From CAWCPR01 sp963797475 (GTDB lineage Bacteria > Chloroflexota > Anaerolineae > Anaerolineales > UBA4823): a stretch of 64,000 nucleotides of DNA. This document shows, piece by piece, positions 55,149 to 63,213 of the stretch. How positions within the stretch are numbered: the stretch's first letter is position 1; each line of letters starts with the position of its first letter. The stretch lies in assembly GCA_963797475.1 (NCBI GenBank), contig CAWCPR010000001.1, forward strand, positions 2,976,001-3,040,000. The letters run 5' to 3'. The position numbers and the translations under genes were made by a program. The notes under the pieces were generated by a model that did not search any database, was not told the DNA's origin, and worked only from the letters and a program-made list of their open reading frames with translations.

Positions 55149-56585
55149 TTACCAAGAATCCCTAAGCAATCGTCTTATATTAGGGCGCCGCAACCGAGTT
55201 AAGGCAACATTTTCGATTTGACGGATCCGTTCCCGCGTAACTCCCATCTTTTCACCCACTTCTTCAAGTGTCCGAGCCTTATCACCATCCAGCCCATAAC
55301 GCAGAGCAAGAACTTTTCTTTCTCGAGGTGGTAGGTGATCCAATACGCTATCCAGAACTTCCCGAAAAATTTTGTGTTCCACAGTCAGAAGGATATCTGA
55401 ATGCTCAACATCGGGAATAAAATCTCCTAAAACATTTTCTTCGTCATTTTTACCTGTTTTCATATCTAGAGAAAGAGGTTCTCTGGATGTCAGTAAAATC
55501 CATCGTACCTTATCAGCAGTAAGATCTGGGGTCTCGGAAGCAATTTCATCTGGAGTAGGTCGGCGATGCAGTCTTTGGATGAGATTGTCACGAATTCTAA
55601 GCACATGGACGACCCTATCATGCAAATGAACCGGGAGCCGTATTAATCTCGAGTTATCTGCAATATCTCGAGTTATTGTCTGCCGAACCCACCAAGTGGC
55701 ATAGGTACTGAATTTGTATCCCTTAACAGGGTTAAATTTCTCAACTGCTTTCAGCAATCCAATTGTTCCAACCTGAACGAGATCCGCAAGTTCGATGCCT
55801 CTTCCTTGATATCGTTTTGCTATCCAAACCACCAGCCGCAAATTGGAGAGAACCATTTTATCGTGCGCCTGTTGGGATGTTTCCATCAACTCCTGTGTGT
55901 CAAATTTAAGGCCATAAGCGTTGATTATCCAATTGGCCAGATCAGATAAATCAGGAAATTTTCGTTCGTTTCTGGCAAGGTGTCCTGATATCCAAGTGAT
56001 AGCCTCAACGGGTAAGATCATTGTTGAAATAGGAATTTCAAGAATCAGTTGGCCGACCTTTTCTCGAACTGGCCCTTCAGCAGGAAGGATATCGAACCAA
56101 TCAGCGAGGCTCGTTGAGTTATACGATAAATGGAGGATACGTTGCAAGAATATTTCCGAGAATATTTCACCTAGATCTGGTTGAGGAATTTCTAAGGCAG
56201 TACAAACATCGCTAAATTCGTTCCAGATATCAGCAGTTTTCTGATATATATTCAGAGTAGCATTGATGACGTTATCAAAGTCGTTTATATTCTCCCATCT
56301 TAACAATACTTCATCAAGTTTACGACCAGCCTGGATCAAAACAAACAGACGAAATTCATCTGCTCGGCTGAGTAAGGGTTGTAAGTTGATATCATGGAAA
56401 AGCGATCCGAGTTCGTCAAGCAATTCATCAGGTAAATCTTCATCAGAGGCATCTTCAACCAATTCTTCGGTGGGCACCTCGACCAAGTCCTCAAGTTCCT
56501 GGAACAAGTCGTCCCTTAGATCAGGCTCTTCTTCTGACCGAATTTTCTCCTCTTTTTCTTCTATCAATTCTTGCACGTTCCACAC
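55149..56585 (-). CDS. Sigma-70 family factor (sigma-A-like) with diverged N-terminal region
   Basis: 478 residues. Region 2 (about 240-310) reads NLRLVVWIAKRYQGRGIELA and YATWWVRQTITRDIADNSRL. Region 3 follows, and region 4 (about 405-475) has EEVGEKMGVTRERIRQIEN. All core-binding and -10/-35 recognition elements seem present. The N-terminal half is very acidic, then an unfamiliar helical region, unlike housekeeping sigma-A. The gene runs opposite to its defence neighbours: convergent with the NERD helicase (46 bp) and divergent from the next helicase (about 87 bp). A dedicated sigma factor could switch on the island, but this is inference. Confidence 0.88.
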   Translation of the reverse strand: MWNVQELIEEKEEKIRSEEEPDLRDDLFQELEDLVEVPTEELVEDASDEDLPDELLDELGSLFHDINLQPLLSRADEFRLFVLIQAGRKLDEVLLRWENINDFDNVINATLNIYQKTADIWNEFSDVCTALEIPQPDLGEIFSEIFLQRILHLSYNSTSLADWFDILPAEGPVREKVGQLILEIPISTMILPVEAITWISGHLARNERKFPDLSDLANWIINAYGLKFDTQELMETSQQAHDKMVLSNLRLVVWIAKRYQGRGIELADLVQVGTIGLLKAVEKFNPVKGYKFSTYATWWVRQTITRDIADNSRLIRLPVHLHDRVVHVLRIRDNLIQRLHRRPTPDEIASETPDLTADKVRWILLTSREPLSLDMKTGKNDEENVLGDFIPDVEHSDILLTVEHKIFREVLDSVLDHLPPRERKVLALRYGLDGDKARTLEEVGEKMGVTRERIRQIENVALTRLRRPNIRRLLRDSW

Positions 56586-56672
56586 TCTCTCTTTACCGGT
56601 TCTTCGACCTGGTGTAAACTCAGTTGTTATTATAAACAGGTTAAGTAAATTGATGCTAACAAAAATGATTAT

Positions 56673-58546
56673 ATGAACTATCAGGACTTCTTTAGAATTT
56701 TTCGCCTGAGCAAAAGAAGATTGCCTTCTCCCCGACTGATACCCGTTTACTGGTATTGGCTGGTCCAGGTACTGGCAAGACGCACACTATGATCATGCGA
56801 TTGGTTCATCTGATCCTTTTGGAAGGGCTCTTACCTCATCGAGAAATCCTGGTAGTAAGCTTTTCCAGAGCCTCAATAGCGGAAATCCGGTCGCGTCTGG
56901 CAGAATTGGTGAAACAGGGGGCGCCAGACGACCTCCGTTTTCTAAATGTACGCACCTTTGACTCGCTGGCCACCCGTTTAATGGCGGCTGCAGACGAAGA
57001 CCTGGACATCTCTGGCATGGGCTATGATGCTCGGATTGCTCTGGCAGTCAAAAAACTGGCTGTTCTTGATTCGCCCGAAGCTGAAATGATTCGTCGCTTC
57101 CGCCATATTGTGGTGGATGAAATTCAGGATTTGGTCGGCCCTCGAGCACAACTTGTTCAGAAGATTCTGGAACTGGTCAGGGGTGGTTTTACCCTGCTCG
57201 GAGACCCGGCACAGGGTATCTATGATTATCTGGTTGAAAAACCATATCAGGGTCCAACGTCACTCGAGTTCCTGACGTGGCTACACAGAACCTGGAGAAA
57301 GGAATTGATTGTACTCGATTTGAAACACAATTTTCGGGTTACCTCACCCTCTGCTGAAGTAGCCACCAGAGCCAGGAACTTGGTGCTTGGTGGCAATAAA
57401 GACGGATTGAAAGCGTATCAGACCTTGAAGGAGATTGTGGCAGGGCTGGACAATGCCGGATCCATTTCCCAGGTGAACCATGCATTTCTGCGACAGAAGA
57501 AAAAGCGAATTGCTTTGCTATGCAGAACAAATGCCGATGTGCTTTTCAGCGCCAACCTGTTGCTTGAACAAAAGATCCCTTGCCTTATTCCACCGTCTGT
57601 GGAAGAAAGAGGAATCCCGGCCTGGGTCGGGCGCGTGTTTTCTTCCTGGATATACCGTACGATGACGCGACCTATCTTTGAAGAGCGCTGGCAAGTATTA
57701 ATTGGACAAAACCATCAACCGAGTGTAGATCAAGCCTGGAATCTGTTAAAAAGCCTGGAAGGGCGCGACCGACAGGATCTTAACCTGGATCAGTTAAAAA
57801 GCCGATTGCGCAAAGGGATCGATTGGACTTTTGACTCAGAAGCTCAAAAAGCAGAAGGCATTATTTTGACCACCACCATCCATCAATCCAAAGGTCGCGA
57901 GTATGATGAAGTGATCTTGCTTCCTCCAGAACAAAGCGGAAAAATGGACGCAAAAACCACACTTGAAGAGGCTCGAGTGCTGTACGTGGCTGCAACAAGA
58001 GCACGTGAGCAAATTCTACGCCTGGGGCGGCATGGTCTGCCTGTGATGTATTCATTTACAGGTCCTTCCAGACACGAGCGATATCTTGGACAGGGATCCG
58101 AAGAGGAACACTTCTTTGAAACAGGTCTTCCAGGGGATATCGATGATTCCTCCTGTGTTTCAACGTCTCTTTTCCCTAATTCCGAACTGGCGAACCGGGT
58201 ACAGGATCTTATTTGGGCACAGGTTCTACCTGGTGCAAGAATCGGATTGATTCCGCAGGAAAGTATAGGGCAAGTTCGGCTCGTTTTGGCTTGGCTTAGG
58301 GATGGGCAAAAGAAACCAATACCATTGAGTTTAATGGATGTCTCTTATCAAATCGATCTCGAAGCATTTCTGCGCACCAAATCTTCTGATCGCAGATGGC
58401 GTTTCCTTCCATTGATGACCGGCTTGATGACTTATGAAAGAAGGACGATTATCCTTCCTCCCTATCCTTTGGGTGTGTTTGAACCATACGCAACATCAGG
58501 TTTTTGTCTGGGTGTAGGAATAAAAGGGGCGGTACATGTGGGTTAA
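56673..58546 (+). CDS. UvrD/PcrA-like superfamily 1 helicase, frameshifted at its N-terminus
   Basis: The long frame starts at 56756 only after Walker A has begun. Reading from ATG 56673 and adding one T to the T5 run at 56698-56702 restores MNYQDFFRIFSPEQKKIAFS, then PTDTRLLVLAGPGTGKTHT, the expected start. Helicase motifs: GPGTGKTHT (I), VVDEIQDLVGP (II), LLGDPAQGIYDY (III), LDLKHNFRV (IV), TTIHQSKGREYDEV (V) and LYVAATRAREQI (VI). About 624 residues. A 3'-5' DNA translocase. With the NERD helicase it gives two SF1 helicases in the island. Not an orthologue I can name. Confidence 0.8.
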
Positions 58547-58688
58547 CTAAATGAGTTGTAGTTTAATCTGGCACAAATACACAGGAAAACAAGGTTTAGT
58601 CCAGTCTGCAGCGGCTCGACTGGGATGATTTGTTTCTGGTTCGTTGGTAAGTAAGTTTATTCGGAACTTTGTGAGCCCTCTAAAGCAG

Positions 58689-60317
58689 ATGTATAATGAA
58701 TCGAGACCCTATGTACTTTACATGGATCGTCAAATGAATAATTCAAACCGAAACGGCCCTTCAGATTTCCTCGTGAAGTTTAATCGTCTGGCGACTGGTG
58801 AAGCACCCCGTGTGGTGGACCTTTTTGCTGGATGCGGTGGATTATCTCTTGGTTTTCATCGCGCCGGTAGCTCGATTTTGGGCGTCGTTGAGATGGATGC
58901 AAAGGCCGCCCAAACACATGCGCGCAATTTCTTTAAAGGAGAATCAGAAGAATTTTTATCAAAGCATGCAGAACCCCGGGATATCACCAGTTTCTCTCCA
59001 TCGGATTTTATGCAAGAAATTTGTGGGGCCGAAGTACCATTCAATCTGGTAGATGTGATTATAGGAGGCCCACCCTGTCAGGCTTTCGCTCGGATTGGTC
59101 GTGCAAAGATACGGAATATTATGAACCATCCTCAGGCTTTCTTGAACGATGACCGTGCAAGTCTGTATATATATTTCTTGGAGTATGTTGAATTTTTCCG
59201 CCCTCTGGTAGTCCTGATAGAAAACGTTCCCGATATCTTGAATTACGGCGGGCGCAACGTGGCCGAAGAAATTGTGGCTTCTCTCGATGATATGGGATAT
59301 GAGAGCCGCTATACGTTGTTAAATACAGCCAATTACGGTGTGCCTCAGTTCCGTCTTAGATTTATTCTGATAGCTTTTCTGAAGGAGATGCATATAAAAC
59401 CCGATTTTCCTCAACCCACACACCGAGCAGATATCCCGATAGGGTATCAATATAATCGTGCTGTGGCGTTGAAGATGCTCGAGCCAGCCCAGAAGAAAAT
59501 TGCAAATCAAAAGGAGTTGTTTGATATCCAACTCGCTAATGGTTTTTTTGTGGAACCTGGCGAACCAGACGAAAAACTACCCCAGGCTGTGAGCGCCCAA
59601 GAAGCTCTGGAAGATTTACCTCTTCTTTATGAGCATCTTAATCGTGAGAAACGACATATAGTTCGTGCTTTTGATAAACAATTGCCATACCGTAATAATG
59701 TCCAGCTTTCAGAATTTGCCACGCAGATGCGCGAATGGCCTAGTTTTGAAGCAGGAAAGAGTATCCGGGATCATGTGATCCGCTTTCTCCCTCGTGATTA
59801 CGAAATCTTCAAACGCATGAAACCTGGTGAAGAATATCCACGTGCACATGAGATTGCTGTAGAAATCTTCCTCGAAAGACTTGGTGCCAGGGAGCAGGAA
59901 TTGGGTAAATTGATTCCCGAAGGTTCTGATGAATATAAAAAGCTCTGGAAAGAATGCGTCCCACCCTACAATACGGAGAAATTTCCCAATAAATGGTGGA
60001 AGTTGATTCCGCAGGCACCTTCACGTACTCTGACAGCGCATATAAGTAAAGATACCTACAGTCATATCCATTACGATAGCAATCAAGCGCGGGTTATTTC
60101 TGTTCGCGAAGCTGCCAGACTGCAATCATTTCCTGATGGTTTCGAATTCACTGGGCCAATGAACCCTGCTTTCAAACAGATTGGAAACGCAGTTCCACCC
60201 CTCCTGACATACGAGCTCGCAAAGACGATAATTGAGCTGCTGAAACGGACTGCAAGCCGTTCAAACTCAATTTACTTGAAAGCAGACAGTCGAACCCTTG
60301 CATCAAATTCGCTTTAG
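58689..60317 (+). CDS. DNA cytosine-C5 methyltransferase
   Basis: About 542 residues from ATG 58689 (later in-frame ATGs at 58722 and 58734 are possible). Motif I is VVDLFAGCGGLSLGFHRAG, motif IV IGGPPCQAFARIGRAKI (catalytic Cys), motif VI VLIENVPDIL, motif VIII PQFRLRFILI, motif IX/X VREAARLQSFPDGFEF and QIGNAVPP. A long variable target-recognition region (about 235-440) gives an unknown specificity. It lies downstream of the DrmA/DrmB genes, matching class 2 DISARM, which uses an m5C methylase (DrmMII); here sigma and helicase genes intervene. The glycosylase gene begins 1 bp after its stop. Confidence 0.88.
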   Translation: MYNESRPYVLYMDRQMNNSNRNGPSDFLVKFNRLATGEAPRVVDLFAGCGGLSLGFHRAGSSILGVVEMDAKAAQTHARNFFKGESEEFLSKHAEPRDITSFSPSDFMQEICGAEVPFNLVDVIIGGPPCQAFARIGRAKIRNIMNHPQAFLNDDRASLYIYFLEYVEFFRPLVVLIENVPDILNYGGRNVAEEIVASLDDMGYESRYTLLNTANYGVPQFRLRFILIAFLKEMHIKPDFPQPTHRADIPIGYQYNRAVALKMLEPAQKKIANQKELFDIQLANGFFVEPGEPDEKLPQAVSAQEALEDLPLLYEHLNREKRHIVRAFDKQLPYRNNVQLSEFATQMREWPSFEAGKSIRDHVIRFLPRDYEIFKRMKPGEEYPRAHEIAVEIFLERLGAREQELGKLIPEGSDEYKKLWKECVPPYNTEKFPNKWWKLIPQAPSRTLTAHISKDTYSHIHYDSNQARVISVREAARLQSFPDGFEFTGPMNPAFKQIGNAVPPLLTYELAKTIIELLKRTASRSNSIYLKADSRTLASNSL

Positions 60318-60318
60318 A

Positions 60319-61026
60319 ATGATGAAAGATCAACCCCATTATATAGAAAATTTACCCGAAAAAACCAATCGATTTCGTTCGATTCTGTTAGCCTGGGGTG
60401 ATAATAATATCCGTTCTTATCCATGGCGTTACGTCGATGACCCCTATCAGGTTATTGTGTCTGAGTTTATGCTGCATCGCACTCAGACGCGCCAAGTTGT
60501 CCCAATTTACGAGCTTTTTATCGGCTTATATCCGACTTTGCAAGAATTCGCTGGCGCAAATCGGGAGGACGTAGAGCAAATTCTTAAGCCACTCGGGCTT
60601 CAGTGGCGTATACAGGGGATGTTGGATGCTCTAGATAATTTCTGGCATAAATATCGTGGTGTTCCAATGGATTATGGTCGATTAATATCCGTTCCCACGG
60701 TTGGACAGTACATCGCCGGAGCTGTTGTGTGTTTTACCTCGAACAAGCCCTTGACCCTGATTGATAGCAATATTGTCCGGGTTGTTGGGCGTGTAATTGG
60801 GCTGGATCTCAGCGGAGAGGCCCGGCGAAAGAAAGTGGTCATCGAGGCTATCACGACTGTAGTGGATCCAGTTAAACCACGAGACTTTTATTATGCCTTG
60901 ATCGATTTGGCACACATCATATGCCACCCTCGGAACCCAGACTGTGCAGAATGTCCCTTACTGAACGTTTCATGCCAGTTTGGAATGTCAAACCTTTTTG
61001 GATCTGAAGTTTTAACAACCATCTAA
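60319..61026 (+). CDS. HhH-GPD DNA glycosylase, Mig-type T:G mismatch repair candidate
   Basis: 235 residues from ATG 60319, one base after the methylase stop. HhH-GPD fold: helix-hairpin-helix VPTVGQYIAGAV, catalytic Asp149 in LIDSNIVRVVGR and an iron-sulfur loop with C202, C209, C212 and C219. The residue that separates family members (Lys in EndoIII, Ser in MutY, Tyr in Mig.MthI) is Tyr131 here. Mig enzymes remove T from T:G mismatches caused by deamination of 5-methylcytosine and are often encoded beside m5C methylases, as here. Probably protects the host against mutations at its own methylated sites. Confidence 0.85.
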   Translation: MMKDQPHYIENLPEKTNRFRSILLAWGDNNIRSYPWRYVDDPYQVIVSEFMLHRTQTRQVVPIYELFIGLYPTLQEFAGANREDVEQILKPLGLQWRIQGMLDALDNFWHKYRGVPMDYGRLISVPTVGQYIAGAVVCFTSNKPLTLIDSNIVRVVGRVIGLDLSGEARRKKVVIEAITTVVDPVKPRDFYYALIDLAHIICHPRNPDCAECPLLNVSCQFGMSNLFGSEVLTTI

Positions 61027-61173
61027 TTCTTTTTAGGATGAATATAAAGGGTTAAATCATTGTAGAAAAGCAGGAAAGGTGGACATCCAGTGTTGATTTT
61101 CCTTCGTTATCACCTCAATGGATGTCGTCGATACCAAGACACGCAGTATTATCACTAAAAAGGAGAACTAAAA

Positions 61174-61506
61174 ATGCCATCCCAATACATCCTACGCAAG
61201 TCAAGCAACGACCAGTACTATTTCAGCCTGACCGCCGCCAACAACGAGAAAATCCTGGCCAGCGAGCAGTACACCTCGAAAAGCGGGGCGCTGAACGGGA
61301 TCCAATCCGTCAAGGAAAACTCGCCCGTCGACGCCCGTTACGAAAAGCTGACCGCCTCGAATGGCCAGTTTTATTTTCGCCTGCGGGCCGCCAACAACCA
61401 GACGATTGGGACCAGCGAGATGTACGGCAGCCAGCAGGCCCGGGACAACGGGATTGAGGCCGTAAAACGGGCCGGGCCAACCGCAGCGCTCAGCGACCAG
61501 GCCTGA
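61174..61506 (+). CDS. DUF1508 (YegP-like) protein, two repeats
   Basis: 110 residues, two tandem DUF1508 units (about 4-50 and 55-104): YILRKSSNDQYYFSLTAANN with LASEQYTSKSGALNGI, and FYFRLRAANNQTIGTSEMYG with ARDNGIEAVK. Small stable beta-alpha proteins of unknown biochemical role, widespread in bacteria. ATG 61174 follows AAAGGAGAACTAAAA. No link to the defence genes is obvious. Confidence 0.9.
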   Translation: MPSQYILRKSSNDQYYFSLTAANNEKILASEQYTSKSGALNGIQSVKENSPVDARYEKLTASNGQFYFRLRAANNQTIGTSEMYGSQQARDNGIEAVKRAGPTAALSDQA

Positions 61507-61612
61507 ATCAGTACATTCAAGCCGCGGCCTGAACGACTTACAATAAATCCCTGAAAAAGCGTCGCTGCCGGGTAAATCCGCCGGTAGTCGGAATCGCGCC
61601 GGCCGGCGCTGA

Positions 61613-61643
61613 AATTCCCAAAATTTGAGTTATAGTTGGGAAT
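61613..61643 (+). repeat. Left 31-bp inverted repeat flanking the DUF4143 ATPase
   Basis: AATTCCCAAAATTTG (61613-61627), 8-nt spacer, TTGGGAAT (61636-61643). It ends directly at the ATG of the ATPase. The same structure in reverse complement lies after the gene. ATTCCCAA/TTGGGAAT is itself a palindromic pair, so it could be an operator. Confidence 0.8.
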
Positions 61644-62816
61644 ATGATCCCAAGATTCATTGAAGAAACCGTGTATGAGATGATGAACCGCCTGCATAAG
61701 GCCATCATCGTGTTGGGCGCGCGGCAGGTGGGCAAGACAACCCTGCTGCAAGCCTTGCAAAAGCGCCTGGAGGACCGGGGTGATTCGGTGCGATATCTCA
61801 ACTGCGATCTGGAGGAAGAACGGCAGGCAGCCGATACTACTTCCCGAGTTCTGCTAGACCGGCTGACGGCTGGTATGAATGCCATCTTCATCGATGAAAT
61901 CCAGCGTCTGGAAAATCCCGGCCTGACCTTAAAAATCCTGGTAGACCGGTATCCCCAATTGAAAATACTGGTCACCGGTTCGTCTCGTTTCGAGCTCCGT
62001 AATCAGATGATCGAAACCCTGACCGGGCGCTATATCGATTTTCTTTTATATCCCATATCCATGTTAGAGGTCCTTGATTTCGCCGGCGTAGGCCAGGACC
62101 CGGCCTTACGGAAACCCGGCGCAGATGTGCTGCTGGCGGATATCCTGCGTCACGGGCTGTATCCGGAGGTGTATCTGGAGGCCAATCCGGTCATCAAGCA
62201 AAAGCTGCTGGTTAAGCTTGTCGAAAGCTATCTGTTCAAGGATATCCTGGCTTTTCAGCGGGTGCGTTATTCACAGGGGATCGTCGATTTAGCCCGCGCC
62301 CTGGCTTACCAGATTGGCAATGAAGTCAATGAAAATGAGCTGGCGAACCGGCTTAAGATGGATCGCAAGACGATCTTGAATTATATCGATATCCTGGAAA
62401 AATCCTTCGTGATAACTCGCCTGCCGCCATTCTCGCGTAATCCCCGGCGTGAGATCGGGAAACAGAGCAAAATCTATTTTCTCGATCTCGGCATCCGCAA
62501 TGCCCTGATTGGCGATTTCAATGACCTTTCGCTGCGACCAGACCGGGGAGCTTTATGGGAGAACTTCCTGATCATCGAACGTTATAAGTATTATTTGAAC
62601 CAGGGCCTGCCCGCTCAAGGTCGTTTCTGGCGCGCCTATAGCGGCGCGGAAGTGGATTATATCGAGGAGGGTCGGGCAGGCCAGATGCGCGCTTACGAGT
62701 TCAAATTTGGCAGTTCCGAACTCGGTCGTGGAGCAAATTCATTCACGAGGTCTTATAAGACTGAGGTCCGGTTAATTAACCAGGAAAACTACCTGGATTT
62801 TTTACAGGGTACATGA
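61644..62816 (+). CDS. AAA ATPase with DUF4143 domain
   Basis: 390 residues. Walker A is VLGARQVGKTTLLQALQKRL (about 23-42), Walker B AIFIDEIQRLENPGLTL, sensor LVTGSSRFEL. The C-terminal DUF4143 region (about 200-380) includes a winged-helix-like ANRLKMDRKTILNYIDILEK and the nuclease-like segment SGAEVDYIEEGRAGQMRAYE-FK (D..E-x-K pattern). These proteins occur in many copies in some genomes and have no established role. Bracketed by matching 31-bp inverted repeats, so it may move as a cassette. No ribosome-binding site is visible before the ATG; it may be translated leaderless. Confidence 0.88.
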   Translation: MIPRFIEETVYEMMNRLHKAIIVLGARQVGKTTLLQALQKRLEDRGDSVRYLNCDLEEERQAADTTSRVLLDRLTAGMNAIFIDEIQRLENPGLTLKILVDRYPQLKILVTGSSRFELRNQMIETLTGRYIDFLLYPISMLEVLDFAGVGQDPALRKPGADVLLADILRHGLYPEVYLEANPVIKQKLLVKLVESYLFKDILAFQRVRYSQGIVDLARALAYQIGNEVNENELANRLKMDRKTILNYIDILEKSFVITRLPPFSRNPRREIGKQSKIYFLDLGIRNALIGDFNDLSLRPDRGALWENFLIIERYKYYLNQGLPAQGRFWRAYSGAEVDYIEEGRAGQMRAYEFKFGSSELGRGANSFTRSYKTEVRLINQENYLDFLQGT

Positions 62817-62851
62817 GGACGAGCCTAAGGGTAAACCCAGCGGGTGGTTGA

Positions 62852-62882
62852 ATTCCCAATATTGGTGCAAATTTTGGGAATT
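62852..62882 (-). repeat. Right 31-bp inverted repeat flanking the DUF4143 ATPase
   Basis: In reverse complement: AATTCCCAAAATTTG, 8-nt spacer, TTGGGAAT. The 15-bp and 8-bp blocks are identical to the left copy and the spacer length is the same; only the spacer differs. Distance between outer ends is 1270 bp. Confidence 0.8.
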
Positions 62883-62905
62883 AAACCCCATAATTCATCG
62901 GATAC

Positions 62906-63110
62906 CTACCTCTTCACCACCGGCAAGAAAATCACCTGCGGCGCCAGCTCGTAAGCGCCGATGTCGCAGGCCGGCGAGCCGTCCAGGTTTCCATCCTGCG
63001 CTCCGGCCGTCAATGGCTGAAGGCGCATCCAGCGCAGGGGAACTAAGGCAGGCGCACGATCGTCCCCCTTCCTTATTAATAGGGCCACGCCGATCAAAAG
63101 TGGCATAAAA
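62906..63110 (-). pseudogene. Remnants of two genes fused (choice-of-anchor tail and a membrane-protein tail)
   Basis: Reading the minus strand, residues LHHFMPLLIGVAL (near 63115-63075) resemble the C-terminus of the membrane protein at 2294-2854, and the DNA matches too. They run into GNLDGSPACDIGAYELAPQ followed by VIFLPVVKR and a stop at 62906, the usual end of a secreted beta-helix protein with a choice-of-anchor segment and FLP-type tail. No start or full domain exists for either. Looks like debris joined by recombination near the dispersed repeat. Confidence 0.6.
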
Positions 63111-63204
63111 TGATGAAGAATGGCGTAGCCGCAACTCTCCATCATAGTGCGTGGTGCGCCGACCACTGGCCTGCGGCCAGGGGCGAAGCGCCCAACACTT
63201 TCAG
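63108..63204 (-). repeat. Dispersed intergenic repeat, reverse-oriented copy (copy F)
   Basis: Reverse complement begins AAAGTGTTGGGCGC and runs through the CTGGC/GGCCAG hairpin and GGAGAGTTGCGGCTACGCC. Then, in place of the usual right half of the second hairpin and the TTCATC end, it diverges into ATTCTTCATCATTTTATGCC. It lies just upstream of the gene debris at 62906-63110. Confidence 0.75.
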
Positions 63205-63213
63205 GACGAGGCT

